In this document: piece after piece, positions 1-9,267 of the stretch
Layout of the letters: each line of letters opens with the position of its first letter
Numbering within the stretch: position 1 is the stretch's first letter
Source of the DNA: CAVYHJ01 sp963768165 [NCBI: uncultured bacterium]
GTDB lineage: Bacteria; UBP4; UBA4092
Length of the DNA stretch: 64,000 nucleotides
Assembly: GCA_963768165.1 (NCBI GenBank)
Contig: CAVYHJ010000001.1
Coordinates: forward strand, 277,301 to 341,300
Reading direction: 5' to 3'
Program-made: the position numbers and the translations under genes
Notes under the pieces: generated by a model
What the model was told of the DNA's origin: nothing
What the model saw: the letters and a program-made list of their open reading frames with translations, nothing else
Database searches by the model: none

Positions 1-1
1 A

Positions 2-199
2 ATTGGCAAGGGTGAAATAATTGAAGATTATCCGACGGATAAATACGGACCCAGTTGTCTTATTTTGGGGAAAACAATGTCCGGTAGACCATTGCATATC
101 CAATGTACCCATCCGTCGAGACCCAAAATTAAAATTATTACTGTTTATGAGCCTGACCCACAAGAATGGATAAACTTTAAAACAAGGAGAACAATATGA
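2..199 (+). CDS. DUF4258 domain protein, C-terminal part (toxin-like)
   Basis: The frame is open from the window edge to a TGA at 197-199, so the N-terminus lies outside. The visible 65 residues carry the usual DUF4258 ending: G-E-I-I-E-D-Y-P, then P-S-C-L-I-L-G, G-R-P-L-H, and I-T-V-Y-E-P-D-P followed by W and a T-R-R tail. DUF4258 proteins are commonly encoded just before a YgiT-type zinc-finger protein, and the pair is usually read as a toxin-antitoxin-like module related in layout to MqsR/MqsA. Here the stop overlaps the next start by 4 nt (ATGA), so the two are translationally coupled. The toxin role is inferred from family and context. Confidence 0.75.
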   Translation: MGKGEIIEDYPTDKYGPSCLILGKTMSGRPLHIQCTHPSRPKIKIITVYEPDPQEWINFKTRRTI

Positions 200-423
200 A
201 ATGCGATGTTTGCGGAATCGGTAAATTGGAAAAAAAGCTAATTCGATATAGTTTGCAAGTAGGTAAAAAACTTGTGGTAATTGAACATGTACCCGCCTTG
301 GTTTGCGGGAATTGCGGAGAGACGACTTTTTCACCCGATACAGTAGAAAAATTACAAAAAACAATTTGGAAATCTCATAAACCCATGAAAGTATTGGAAA
401 CTCCGGTTTATGAGTTTGCTTAA
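196..423 (+). CDS. YgiT-type zinc finger protein (antitoxin-like)
   Basis: A 75-residue protein with two C-x-x-C pairs (C-D-V-C near residue 3 and C-G-N-C near residue 38), the zinc-binding pattern of the N-terminal domain of MqsA/YgiT-type proteins. The linker resembles the family, with a conserved V-P-A-L-V-C-x-x-C-G-E turn. There is no C-terminal XRE helix-turn-helix as in full MqsA, so it is the short stand-alone form. The start is preceded by AAGGAGA and overlaps the stop of the DUF4258 gene. It is likely the antitoxin or partner of that gene. DNA binding cannot be assumed without an HTH. Confidence 0.8.
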   Translation: MKCDVCGIGKLEKKLIRYSLQVGKKLVVIEHVPALVCGNCGETTFSPDTVEKLQKTIWKSHKPMKVLETPVYEFA

Positions 424-604
424 TACCACGCACCACCCACTACAAAACCACTGATTTCCTCTGACTAAAATTTTCTTCTTCTTACTAAGTAGAAGATTGA
501 TTTTAAATAAGTTACAATAAAACTCTAAAGCGATACATAACTTTTGTACATTTGTACAAAGCTATCCGTGATTCCCAAGCAATGGTTATATGAATCTAGA
601 AAAT

Positions 605-1933
605 TTAGGTAAATAATTCTTTGATGGGAACGCCGTCATCCACCAGTTTAATAGGTCTGCCCATCGGGGTATAATTGGTTTCGGAACCGTCAATTCCCAA
701 ACATTGCGCGAATGACGCGAATAAATTGGGAACAGAAATAGGGTTACTCGTGAGTTCAAATCCATCTTCATCCGTCCCGCCAATGACCCGGCCGCCTTGA
801 ATACCGCCGCCTGCTACCACGATAGACCAGGCTTTGGGATAATGATCCCGACCGGCATTTTGATTAATTTTCGGAGTCCGTCCGAATTCACCCATCCAGA
901 TGACCAGTGTTTCATCGAGCATCCCGCGCTGTTTTAAATCCGCCAGCAACGTGGAAAATCCCGGGTCTAATTCCGCTTGAAGTTTTTCCCCACGGTTAAA
1001 ATTGTCCTGATGAGTATCCCAACCCGGTAATGTCACTTCCACAAATTTCACGCCGGATTCCACCAATCGCCGCGCGAGTAAACATCCCTGCCCAAACGGT
1101 GTCCGACCATACGCATCGCGCAACGCATCCGGCTCCGCGTCTAGATTAAACGCCTTTAAATCTGGTGAGTGCATGAATTTGACGGTCTTGGAATAAATGG
1201 TTTCATGGGCGGCGACTTCTTTTCCGCCATGCGTGATTTCAAAATTGGACGCTAATTTTTCTTGTAAAGAAAGCCGTTCGCGGAATCGTTTTTCATCCAC
1301 ATCCTTGGGTGGATTAATATTGTCAATTGGTTTGGTTGGGTCGGCAACATAAAATGGAGAATTTTCCATTCCCAAATAACCCGCGCCAAAGGACGGATTT
1401 CGTAGAGCCACAAAATTAGGCAAATCAAAATTTGGGTCGCCCATCTTGGCAGAAACTATCGAACCAATACTGGGATGTTTAACCGTCGCTTGCGGTTTAA
1501 ATCCGGTATGAAGATAATAGCGGGCGCGTTCGTGATTCCCTTCCCCCGTGGACATGGAACGGATAATGGCGATTTTGTCCGTGTGCTTTGCCACACCCGA
1601 TAAATGTTCGCTAATTTGAATTCCCGGGACTATTGTAGAAATGGCTTTGAAAGAACCTCCCGTGTCCCTGCCCGGTTTGGGGTCCCAGGTATCCAACTGG
1701 CTGGGGCCGCCGTCCATCCATAATAAAATGCACGCTTTCGCTTTGGCGGCATTGGGTTCCGCCGCGCGCGCGGTTTCCGTGAACAGGGTATAGAGAGAAC
1801 TGCCAAATAAAAAACTGCTGAAAGTTAATGCACTCCCTTTGATAAACCCGCGCCGCGATACACCATTGTGCAGGAGTTCCATTTCGTTAATAACCTTGAT
1901 AGGGTCAAATTCGCAATCTTTACATTTATGCAT
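605..1933 (-). CDS. DUF1501 family secreted protein (Tat substrate)
   Basis: A 442-residue DUF1501 protein. The N-terminus has a twin-arginine motif S-R-R-G-F-I-K-G (residues 26-33) followed by a hydrophobic stretch ending near A-R-A-A, so export by Tat is likely. Family landmarks are the W-M-D-G-G-P-S-Q-L-D-T-W-D block near residue 72, G-W-D-T-H-Q-D-N-F in the middle, and G-E-F-G-R-T-P followed by G-R-D-H-Y-P near residue 350. The fold is related to alkaline phosphatase/sulfatase enzymes, and the Asp and His residues of these blocks fit metal binding, but the substrate is unknown. It lies just downstream of a DUF1549/DUF1553 gene, the standard pairing in Planctomycetes, Verrucomicrobia and related groups. 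Confidence 0.88.
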   Translation of the reverse strand: MHKCKDCEFDPIKVINEMELLHNGVSRRGFIKGSALTFSSFLFGSSLYTLFTETARAAEPNAAKAKACILLWMDGGPSQLDTWDPKPGRDTGGSFKAISTIVPGIQISEHLSGVAKHTDKIAIIRSMSTGEGNHERARYYLHTGFKPQATVKHPSIGSIVSAKMGDPNFDLPNFVALRNPSFGAGYLGMENSPFYVADPTKPIDNINPPKDVDEKRFRERLSLQEKLASNFEITHGGKEVAAHETIYSKTVKFMHSPDLKAFNLDAEPDALRDAYGRTPFGQGCLLARRLVESGVKFVEVTLPGWDTHQDNFNRGEKLQAELDPGFSTLLADLKQRGMLDETLVIWMGEFGRTPKINQNAGRDHYPKAWSIVVAGGGIQGGRVIGGTDEDGFELTSNPISVPNLFASFAQCLGIDGSETNYTPMGRPIKLVDDGVPIKELFT

Positions 1934-1975
1934 TTGTTACTCCTTTACCTCGTCCCTTCTCCTTCCTTAACAACT

Positions 1976-2003
1976 GTAGAGACGTAACATGTTACGTCTC
2001 TAC
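1976..2003. repeat. 28-bp perfect palindrome between DUF1501 and DUF1553
   Basis: A perfect 28-bp palindrome centred on AACATGTT, with outer arms GTAGAGACGT and ACGTCTCTAC. It sits in the gap between the two co-directional genes. It could form a hairpin in the mRNA and separate expression of the two genes. There is no T-tract, so it is not a classical terminator. Similar GTAGAGACG palindromes are familiar as dispersed repeats in other genomes. Confidence 0.85.
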
Positions 2004-2032
2004 CGGGTGATAGAGAGTTGAGGGGGTGGTCA

Positions 2033-3184
2033 TTAATGATTCAAAATAAATTCCGGGGAATTTAGCAATGCCCAGAAAATATCTTCCATTGCCGGATTAC
2101 TAAATCCGGAAAATTGCCGTTGGTTGAAATTTCCTAATAGACCGTTATTCTTTTTATCAGATTGTGCCACGGGTCCCGGAACGGCACTGGCATATAACGA
2201 TACACCGGTTCCCTGGGCTGTAGGGGTTGAACTTAATTTGTCTATATAATCGAAACAGTATTTCTTTTCTTCCGGCAACGGATAACGGGATAAGGTCGCC
2301 AGGTACAGCCAATCAATCCGCTCGGAATTGGATTTGGCGTTCTTCAGGATCGTTCCCAGAGTTCCCCCGCCGGGACGGGCTTTAATTCCTTGATTGACCA
2401 AATTCCCGTTCAACAGCATCAATGCCTGCGGAATGGTTCCCTGGAAACTTTCATCCTCTTCCATTTCGTCATTATCAAAAATAAACACAAACTTGCGCAG
2501 GTAACCGTCTTTTAGTTTTTCCATTTGATCCGGATTGATATTTCGGCGGGTTTCTTCAATCCCTGTGGATTCCATCAGGGAATAAAATAATTCTTCCGCG
2601 CTCATGGGACGCAGATAAGCGTGAGAATAATACTCATGGTCTTTCTCATTGTCTCCCGTTTTCCGTGAACTCAACTGGTAGGTCTTGGAATTGGTAATGA
2701 CCCGTACCAGGTATTTTAAGTCATAGTGATGGCGCATGAAATCATCCGCCAGAAAATTCAATAACTCCGGATGCGTAGGTGTTTTCGAAAGGTCATCAAT
2801 CGGGTCCACCAGCCCTCTACCCATGAAATGATCCCACATCCGGTTTACAATCGCTTTGGCAAAATACGGGTCGCTGGGAGAAGTCACCAGGCGGGCGAGT
2901 TCCACCCGGCGATTGGTGCGAAAACTATTATCAATGGTTTCTCCCGTAATAAATTTGGGTTGAACGGCGCCCTGGTCTTCTTTATTGGGAATATAAACAT
3001 CTCCGCGAGGACGGTCGTAAATTTCTACGCCGATAACTTTTTTATCTTCCCGCACGGGTTGCAATTTCGTGCGCGCGAAAAACGCTGCCATCGCCCAGAA
3101 ATCCGTTTGTTTGATTTCCTTTTCATAGGGGTGATTGTGACATTGGGCGCATTGGATTTGTTTTGCCATAAAAAGCTGGGACAT
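2033..3184 (-). CDS. DUF1549/DUF1553 protein, C-terminal part (frameshifted)
   Basis: This is the 3' portion of a planctomycete-type DUF1549/DUF1553 protein. It begins near the haem-binding-like C-A-Q-C-H motif of the DUF1549 end and continues through the DUF1553 region (R-L-V-T-S-P-S-D-P-Y-F and V-N-R-M-W-D-H-F-M-G-R-G) to the usual S-P-E-F-I-L-N-H tail. The frame is open upstream to about 3235, where it meets the end of the preceding fragment, so the methionine at 3184 is probably not a real start. Removing one C from the run at 3234-3236 joins both parts into one protein of about 590 residues, the normal family size. The break is either a sequencing error or a young pseudogene. Confidence 0.85.
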   Translation of the reverse strand: MSQLFMAKQIQCAQCHNHPYEKEIKQTDFWAMAAFFARTKLQPVREDKKVIGVEIYDRPRGDVYIPNKEDQGAVQPKFITGETIDNSFRTNRRVELARLVTSPSDPYFAKAIVNRMWDHFMGRGLVDPIDDLSKTPTHPELLNFLADDFMRHHYDLKYLVRVITNSKTYQLSSRKTGDNEKDHEYYSHAYLRPMSAEELFYSLMESTGIEETRRNINPDQMEKLKDGYLRKFVFIFDNDEMEEDESFQGTIPQALMLLNGNLVNQGIKARPGGGTLGTILKNAKSNSERIDWLYLATLSRYPLPEEKKYCFDYIDKLSSTPTAQGTGVSLYASAVPGPVAQSDKKNNGLLGNFNQRQFSGFSNPAMEDIFWALLNSPEFILNH

Positions 3185-3212
3185 ATTTCCCGCGAGGTCT
3201 TCCGGTTTGGCT

Positions 3213-3803
3213 TCATAACGCGCAATATAAAATCCCGCCGGGATTATCCATCGTCCCGCCTTCGGCGGTCAGCAGTGCGGTCACAAATTGGTCGTAAGGC
3301 ATATCCTTATTAAACGTGTCCGCCAGCCAATCTTTAAGTTCGCGCGGTTTCACTAATTGCTGCCGGTACTGGCGTCCTACCAGCCATTTCGTCCAGATAT
3401 TTGCCCAGTTATCGCCATAAAGTTTGCTATTTAAAAGTTCTTGAATTTTTTCCTGTCGTTTGGTAGGGCTGGTGCTTTTCAGAAATTCAGACACTTCGGT
3501 TGCGGTGGGAATTTCACCGACTATATCAATGGAAACCCGCCGTAAGAATTCCTCATCGGTGGAAAGCGGGGACGGTTTTAACCCTTGATTCTTCCATTCC
3601 GCCGAAATGTATTGATCTACTTGCTTGGTAGCGGAAGAAGTATCACCGGCTGATTTCGCTGGAAAATTAAAAGTATCTTGTACAGTGGCGGCAATCGAAA
3701 GTAACGAACCGACCATAATTACGCAGAGCAGGAAGAAGAGAGAATAAGTCGTATTATTAACAGTTTTTCTTGGTATAGAAGTAGCCTGTTTATTTTTTCG
3801 CAT
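3213..3803 (-). CDS. DUF1549 protein, N-terminal part (frameshifted)
   Basis: This is the 5' portion of the DUF1549/DUF1553 gene. It has an N-terminal hydrophobic segment (residues about 19-40, S-L-F-F-L-L-C-V-I-M-V-G-S) that acts as signal peptide or anchor. The DUF1549 core follows: S-T-D-E-E-F-L-R-R-V-S-I-D-I-V-G, then W-T-K-W-L-V-G-R-Q-Y-R and M-P-Y-D-Q-F. The family sequence D-N-P-x-G-F-Y-I-A-R-Y-E-A-K-P-E-D-L-A is present in the DNA, but it crosses a +1 shift between 3232 and 3243, so the frame ends prematurely in Y-C-A-L. A promoter-like element lies just upstream. Confidence 0.85.
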   Translation of the reverse strand: MRKNKQATSIPRKTVNNTTYSLFFLLCVIMVGSLLSIAATVQDTFNFPAKSAGDTSSATKQVDQYISAEWKNQGLKPSPLSTDEEFLRRVSIDIVGEIPTATEVSEFLKSTSPTKRQEKIQELLNSKLYGDNWANIWTKWLVGRQYRQQLVKPRELKDWLADTFNKDMPYDQFVTALLTAEGGTMDNPGGILYCAL

Positions 3804-3827
3804 TTACGCTCACGACCTTCTTAGTTT

Positions 3828-3856
3828 ATTGTATAGCAATTACTTCACAAAATCAA
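3828..3856 (-). promoter_or_regulatory. Sigma70-type promoter for the DUF1549-DUF1501 genes
   Basis: On the minus strand TTGATT (3856-3851) and TACAAT (3833-3828) are separated by exactly 17 nt. This lies about 25 nt before the start codon at 3803. The position and spacing suit transcription of both downstream genes. Confidence 0.5.
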
Positions 3857-4039
3857 TGCCAGTTTACAGAATATGGATAACGTAAGGAAATACAAGGCTG
3901 TATTCAATTTTGCAGGATTGGATTGTCACCCGGTTGTACCATTAGGAACAATTTTGTTGACCTTATAGAGCAAGCTAAACAAAAAACCTAATCTGAAGGT
4001 CTCTGACCGAGGAAGGTTGCAAAAAATCTTCCCGGCAAT

Positions 4040-7000
4040 TTATTTCTTTAACAATGTCTGTAAATCTGTAAAAGGCGCATTATTCCCGACAAAAGAAACC
4101 CTATATGGAATTTTGATTGGCGAAGTCGTATCTTTTGGGTTATAGGTATACATCATCCAATCGTTCACGGGAACTGGTTCAGAGACGGTTGTGAAATTCC
4201 ATTGAGCGGACGTACCAGACCCGAAGGCATTTTTCGCCACCACATACCAATCGTACTGGGTATTAGATTGTAAAGTACTCGGTGTCCAATAGGTAACTAA
4301 TAAATTGGATACCGAAGGTGACGTGGGTTGAGAATATCCATCTTTCCAGAGATAGACGTCATATTGGGTAGCCCGGTCAGCAACATTCCAACTCAATAAT
4401 TGGTTCAACGACACATTATTAGTACTGCTATTGGGTTGCGGGAATGCCGGAGCATCCGGCGGAAGGTTGGCAATGGTATTAAACCAGGTATTCGTACTGA
4501 TTGCGGCATTGGTATCGAATATTACATTACCGGCATTGTTAATAATCGTGCCTGCCGTATCCGTGGACTTGGGATACACTGTAAATGAAACAAACCCTGT
4601 ACCTCGTCCTGAACCATCTTCTGGCGGCAGGAAACCTGCCAAGGCGTCATCCGGTATTTGACCCGTTTTGGGGTCAATGATGGTCAATGTCCAGGTAGCT
4701 TGTCCGGTGCCGGAGTTGAAATTACAGGTCACGGTTACCCACCATTGGTTGGTGGTACCCGGACGCCAGTCGGGTATCGTAACCCGTGTAAAATATTGCT
4801 GGGTATCCTGGGAAATTGCAATATTGTTACTTCCAAAAGAAATTCCATTCAAAGCAAAAGTTGAATTATTCAGATATGTAACGAGGTTATCCGTTACGAT
4901 GACCTGTTGTGCCGGGGCTAAAGCCGTAGATTCATTCTCAAAATAAATCATATAATTTAGAGGGTCGGTAACTCCAATATATCGCACACTATCCCCCCCA
5001 TATCCAGCCGGACCGATTTTCTCATTCGGGTCAACCGAACTGACCGCTTGGCATGAGCCACCACTCTTTGTATTAGACAAGGATGATGGTGACGGTGTGG
5101 TAGGGGGTGTTGATGGATGATTTTTAAATTCATCATAAAGATAATTACCAAATCTACCAATTCCATAACCTATTCCAATCCAGGTCTTTGGAATTCTCGA
5201 ACTATAAGACAAATCTTCGATGATTTGTGTGAAGAGGAGTGGTATCTTATCGCCATTCATATATACAAACAAATTCGCATTATTATAAGTTGGAACAGCA
5301 ACATTTTTAATCATATAAACAGCAGCATCACCAGCAGCATCCAAAGCAAAAAAAGCAACATCAACTGCTGCGCCTATTACTACTTCTGGTGCTAAAAGGG
5401 TTACAATTACAGCGCCAAGAATAAGACCTTTAGTGGTTCCAGATAATAATCCATTCGGGTCAATTAAATTCACCGGATTATTAACACAATAAGTATAAAG
5501 ATTAACTCCACCAACGATATTGATGGGGTCTTCTGTTACAAAGCGTCCGATATTAGTTGCATAATATCTATTTCTCATAAAATTTATTGAATTGCCGTCA
5601 GCTATGACCCCAAACCGTCCGACATACTGGAAAATGTTACTAATAGATTCCTGTTGGGTTAATAAAATCCCAAAAGGTGTGTAATCATAACTGTTAAGTA
5701 TGTTGCCGGTTGTACCTGTCAATTCCCTTGTATTTCCAATCGCATCAAAATCATAATACGCTTGAGTACCCGTACCCGCATCCTGCCGTGCAATCAGTCC
5801 GAGTCCGTAGGTATACTGGGCAATAGGAGTATTGGAATTATCGTATTCGCCAGCCAGTGCGCCGCCACTGATGGGGTCATAAATATAATGTCGGGTAACA
5901 CCGTTAATAGTGACCGTAGCCCGGTTTCCCAAGGCATCGTAGGTATAGTTCCATGTAGTAGCCAGGGATACCACACTGATTAATCTATTTTCAAAATCAT
6001 AGGTATAAAAAGTAGTTTTCCCGCTGACTACCATCGTTAGCATGTTCCCGTCGGTATCGTAAGAAAAAGTAGTTCCACCTGCTTGAGAATATTGGTTCAT
6101 AATATTGGTGGAATAGTTGGAGAGAGTATTATTGTTCTTGACTGAAATCCGGTTTCCCGCGGAGTCGTAGGTGTATGTTTCCACACTTCCCGTCGAATAG
6201 AACACTGCCGTCAATTGACTGAGGGCATCATATTTATACCGGGTGGTTCCCTGTAGGGTAGTCATGGAAGTCCGGTTGCCCAAAGAATCGTAGGTATAAA
6301 TAAACTGAGAAAGGGTGGAAGAACCACTGGGAGCATAATTCATCATGCTTAAAATTTGTCCGGCAGAATCATAGGTATATTGGGTATAAACCCCGTTTCC
6401 CTTGGTTTCTTGAGTGACTTTCCCGGCACTGTCATAGGTGTATTGTATGAGTGTGGTTGACCCGCTGGTAAGTTGGAGCAAACGTCCAGCGGTATCATAG
6501 GAATAATTTAAAATTGTACTGCTTTGGTCAATCCGTTGGGTCAGTTTACCGCCGGAATCGTAAGAATAGGAAAAGAATTGTCCCGTGGGATAAGTAATTT
6601 GGGTAAGGAAATCCCGTGAGTCATATTGCATAGAGATAGTACCTGTAGAATCCGTGGCGGAGGTTAGACGATTAAACGAGTCATAGGTATACGTCACGAA
6701 ACTACCATCAGGATAATTCTTTCGGGTGGGCTGACCGTTCGTATTGTATAGATAGGTAATTTTCTGTCCTTTACGATTGGTGGCGCTGGTTGCATTTCCA
6801 AAGGTATCATAGATAAAAGATTTGGAAGATGAATCAGGGGATACAATGGTTAATAAATTTCCCTTGGTGTCATAACTGAAAGTCGTGAGGTGTTGCTTGG
6901 CATCCTGCAAAGACGAAAGCTTATTGAAATTTGAAGAATAAGATAAATTGATTATATGACCCGCCGCATCAAGAATGCCATTGGTAAGACCTTGGAGATT

Positions 7001-9256
7001 ACTTCCCAATAATGAAATATTATTGGCAGGGTCAATCACGGATGCGAGATTAAGATTTTGGTCATAATTGTATTGAATGATTTGATTTAAAGGGTTTTGG
7101 ATTTGCAGAATCTGTCCTTGGGGACCCAAGCGAACCAATGTATTATTCCCCAGATTATCCGACACTGTAATAGTCCCCTGGGAATCATAAGCATATTGAA
7201 TCAAACCAACTCCCCCGTCTTGATATTGTTGAGAAAGTCTACCCAAATTATCGTATTGGAAATATAAATGGGTATTGTCCGGGAAGGTAATGGAACTCAA
7301 ACTATGGTCATAGGGAGTTCCCGGTAATTGATTATTACTATATTGAGTGATAATACCACCCGATCCGGTAACTTGTGTCAAGTATTGTCCGCTACCATCA
7401 TATTGATAATTGGTGGTTCGATTGGCATAATCAATGACTTGCGAAATGCGATTATTTCCATTGTAGTTCATCTGAATCGCCTGACCATTGGAATGAGTTA
7501 CGGAGACCAGGTTTCCACTGTTATATCCCATCGTGAGGGTATTCCCATTAGGTTCAGAGATTGAAGTTAGAACACCGGTGGTGCTGAAATGATAGGTCAG
7601 TCCATTGAGTTCAATCAAGGCAAAGGAATGGTCGGACAAGGTGGTTAAGTTCCCATAGTCTCCGGTGAGGGGTTGATAAGTTCCATTGGAATTGCGATTA
7701 AATTGTCTACCTCTCCCGCCCGCGTCATTCACCAATATGGAACTATCGTTATTAAAACTCAATGAGTATTCATACTCATGATACCATCCATAGCCCAACG
7801 CGCCTAGATGAAACCGGCGGTCAATCATTTGTGGTGCCACCCGAGCAAAAGATAATCCCAGTTCTGGCCCTGGCAATGAAACATCCACGGCACTTGCCAG
7901 CAGGGACTGGACGCTCTGTCCCTCGGCTTTTAGAATTTCAAAATTATATAAATCATTGATACTATAAATCGCCTTATTCTGTGGAACCGGTTGAAGCGCG
8001 AGAGTTGTATTTACTCCACCGGTATAGACATGATAATACTGGTAGAGATAATTGGCATCGTTAATTAAGGCATTTTGATAATCCGCCCAAGTTGAGCCCA
8101 TTTGTGTACTCAAGTTGGATAAGACCGCCTGCCAGGCTGAACTATCCATATTCGTAGGTTGAGTAAAGGTGGATTGCTGCGACCAATTAATAGGTGTGGT
8201 ATCTGTTACAGTCTGTGTAAGATTAAATTGGAGTTGTGTGTAGGCAGGAACCGTATTGGAAACATAATAATAAATGGGTATACTGTAGGCTTGTCCCGGA
8301 TGGAGTATACCGGGAGTGGTATCTATGGCAATTCCTAAAAGCGAAACCGTCCCAATGGAATAGGGGTCTTGGTCGGATAGACGCAGGGGCAGATTTTGTG
8401 GACCGATAACATTAAGTAGGGGAGCAGGAATATCTTGATTCCCTTCATTTTCATATTCTACGATTGCCGTGTATTCCCGACCTCTGCGAACAGAGGAGGG
8501 AACATTGATTCCTGTTTGAAGGAGGGAGAGTACGATATTATTCATATCTTGCACCCACACATCATTCAGAAAACTTCCATCATCCCCCCCAAAGATCGTC
8601 ATCCGATTATTAACAGCATCGTAAACCGCAGTATGGGAGCATCGCGTCGCTGGGTAACCATATAGAGGGTCAAGAATAGAAGAAAGCTTTGTCCAAGTAG
8701 AGGTTGTAGTATCCCTTCCATTGGCATTTCTGAGTACCCAGACATCATTGAAGTAATTACTAATATTAAATCCTCCAAAGATGGTCATCTGATTGTTGGT
8801 ATTATCATAAACTGCCGTATGCCCGTATCGTACTGCCGGTGTGCTACCAACGGTAGTAATTTTTGTCCAAGTGGGCGTTCCCCCCAGCCCATTGGCATTA
8901 CTGAGTACCCATACGTCATTGAAAGAAACCCCTCCATCATTATACCCCCCAAAGATCGTCATCCGATTATTTGTTGCATCGTAGACCGCAGTTTGCCAGT
9001 ATCGCGTGGTCGGAGCACTCCCGGTCGGAAAGAGTTGTGTCCAAGCAGGGGTTCCTCCCAGTCCATTAGCATTGCTGAGCACCCAAACATCATTATTTAC
9101 ATGAGGGAAAGGACCTAAACCTCCAAAGATTGTCATCCGATTATTGGCAGCGTCGTAGACGGCTGTATGCCCTTCTCGCGTCGTCGGAGTACTTCCGGTA
9201 GTAATAATTTGAGTCCAAGAGGGGGTTCCTCCTAATCCATTGGCATTGCTGAGCAC
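4040..9256 (-). CDS. Kelch-RHS-Fn3 giant secreted protein, main part (frameshifted)
   Basis: A 1738-residue open frame that continues the signal-peptide fragment at 9268-9687. In order: about four more kelch units (N-D-V-W-V-L-S-N-A-N-G ... M-T-I-F-G-G) to residue about 237; a CARDB-like beta domain; a DUF6531-like region near residue 457; many YD repeats (Y-T-Y-D-S-A-G-N-R); an RHS core ending in I-N-F-M-R-N-R-Y-Y and N-L-I-D-P-N-G-L near residue 1264; and a hydrophobic segment of about 140 residues. A D-P-N-E-K-I-G-P-A-G-Y-G module of the type found after RHS cores and a fibronectin-III domain near residue 1600 complete it. Unlike polymorphic toxins, the RHS core is internal, not terminal. 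It is likely an exported surface or adhesion protein. IS elements are absent here. Confidence 0.8.
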   Translation of the reverse strand: MLSNANGLGGTPSWTQIITTGSTPTTREGHTAVYDAANNRMTIFGGLGPFPHVNNDVWVLSNANGLGGTPAWTQLFPTGSAPTTRYWQTAVYDATNNRMTIFGGYNDGGVSFNDVWVLSNANGLGGTPTWTKITTVGSTPAVRYGHTAVYDNTNNQMTIFGGFNISNYFNDVWVLRNANGRDTTTSTWTKLSSILDPLYGYPATRCSHTAVYDAVNNRMTIFGGDDGSFLNDVWVQDMNNIVLSLLQTGINVPSSVRRGREYTAIVEYENEGNQDIPAPLLNVIGPQNLPLRLSDQDPYSIGTVSLLGIAIDTTPGILHPGQAYSIPIYYYVSNTVPAYTQLQFNLTQTVTDTTPINWSQQSTFTQPTNMDSSAWQAVLSNLSTQMGSTWADYQNALINDANYLYQYYHVYTGGVNTTLALQPVPQNKAIYSINDLYNFEILKAEGQSVQSLLASAVDVSLPGPELGLSFARVAPQMIDRRFHLGALGYGWYHEYEYSLSFNNDSSILVNDAGGRGRQFNRNSNGTYQPLTGDYGNLTTLSDHSFALIELNGLTYHFSTTGVLTSISEPNGNTLTMGYNSGNLVSVTHSNGQAIQMNYNGNNRISQVIDYANRTTNYQYDGSGQYLTQVTGSGGIITQYSNNQLPGTPYDHSLSSITFPDNTHLYFQYDNLGRLSQQYQDGGVGLIQYAYDSQGTITVSDNLGNNTLVRLGPQGQILQIQNPLNQIIQYNYDQNLNLASVIDPANNISLLGSNLQGLTNGILDAAGHIINLSYSSNFNKLSSLQDAKQHLTTFSYDTKGNLLTIVSPDSSSKSFIYDTFGNATSATNRKGQKITYLYNTNGQPTRKNYPDGSFVTYTYDSFNRLTSATDSTGTISMQYDSRDFLTQITYPTGQFFSYSYDSGGKLTQRIDQSSTILNYSYDTAGRLLQLTSGSTTLIQYTYDSAGKVTQETKGNGVYTQYTYDSAGQILSMMNYAPSGSSTLSQFIYTYDSLGNRTSMTTLQGTTRYKYDALSQLTAVFYSTGSVETYTYDSAGNRISVKNNNTLSNYSTNIMNQYSQAGGTTFSYDTDGNMLTMVVSGKTTFYTYDFENRLISVVSLATTWNYTYDALGNRATVTINGVTRHYIYDPISGGALAGEYDNSNTPIAQYTYGLGLIARQDAGTGTQAYYDFDAIGNTRELTGTTGNILNSYDYTPFGILLTQQESISNIFQYVGRFGVIADGNSINFMRNRYYATNIGRFVTEDPINIVGGVNLYTYCVNNPVNLIDPNGLLSGTTKGLILGAVIVTLLAPEVVIGAAVDVAFFALDAAGDAAVYMIKNVAVPTYNNANLFVYMNGDKIPLLFTQIIEDLSYSSRIPKTWIGIGYGIGRFGNYLYDEFKNHPSTPPTTPSPSSLSNTKSGGSCQAVSSVDPNEKIGPAGYGGDSVRYIGVTDPLNYMIYFENESTALAPAQQVIVTDNLVTYLNNSTFALNGISFGSNNIAISQDTQQYFTRVTIPDWRPGTTNQWWVTVTCNFNSGTGQATWTLTIIDPKTGQIPDDALAGFLPPEDGSGRGTGFVSFTVYPKSTDTAGTIINNAGNVIFDTNAAISTNTWFNTIANLPPDAPAFPQPNSSTNNVSLNQLLSWNVADRATQYDVYLWKDGYSQPTSPSVSNLLVTYWTPSTLQSNTQYDWYVVAKNAFGSGTSAQWNFTTVSEPVPVNDWMMYTYNPKDTTSPIKIPYRVSFVGNNAPFTDLQTLLKK

Positions 9257-9267
9257 CCAAACATCAT

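Noticed and set aside
2771-3313. A 180-codon plus-strand frame opposite the DUF1549/DUF1553 gene
   Set aside because: It is antisense to a well-supported gene, crosses its frame break and has no ribosome site or recognisable domain.
5050-5470. C-terminal toxin and immunity pair after the RHS core
   Set aside because: The frame continues through structural domains to residue 1738, no small immunity gene follows, and the segment has no catalytic motif I recognise.
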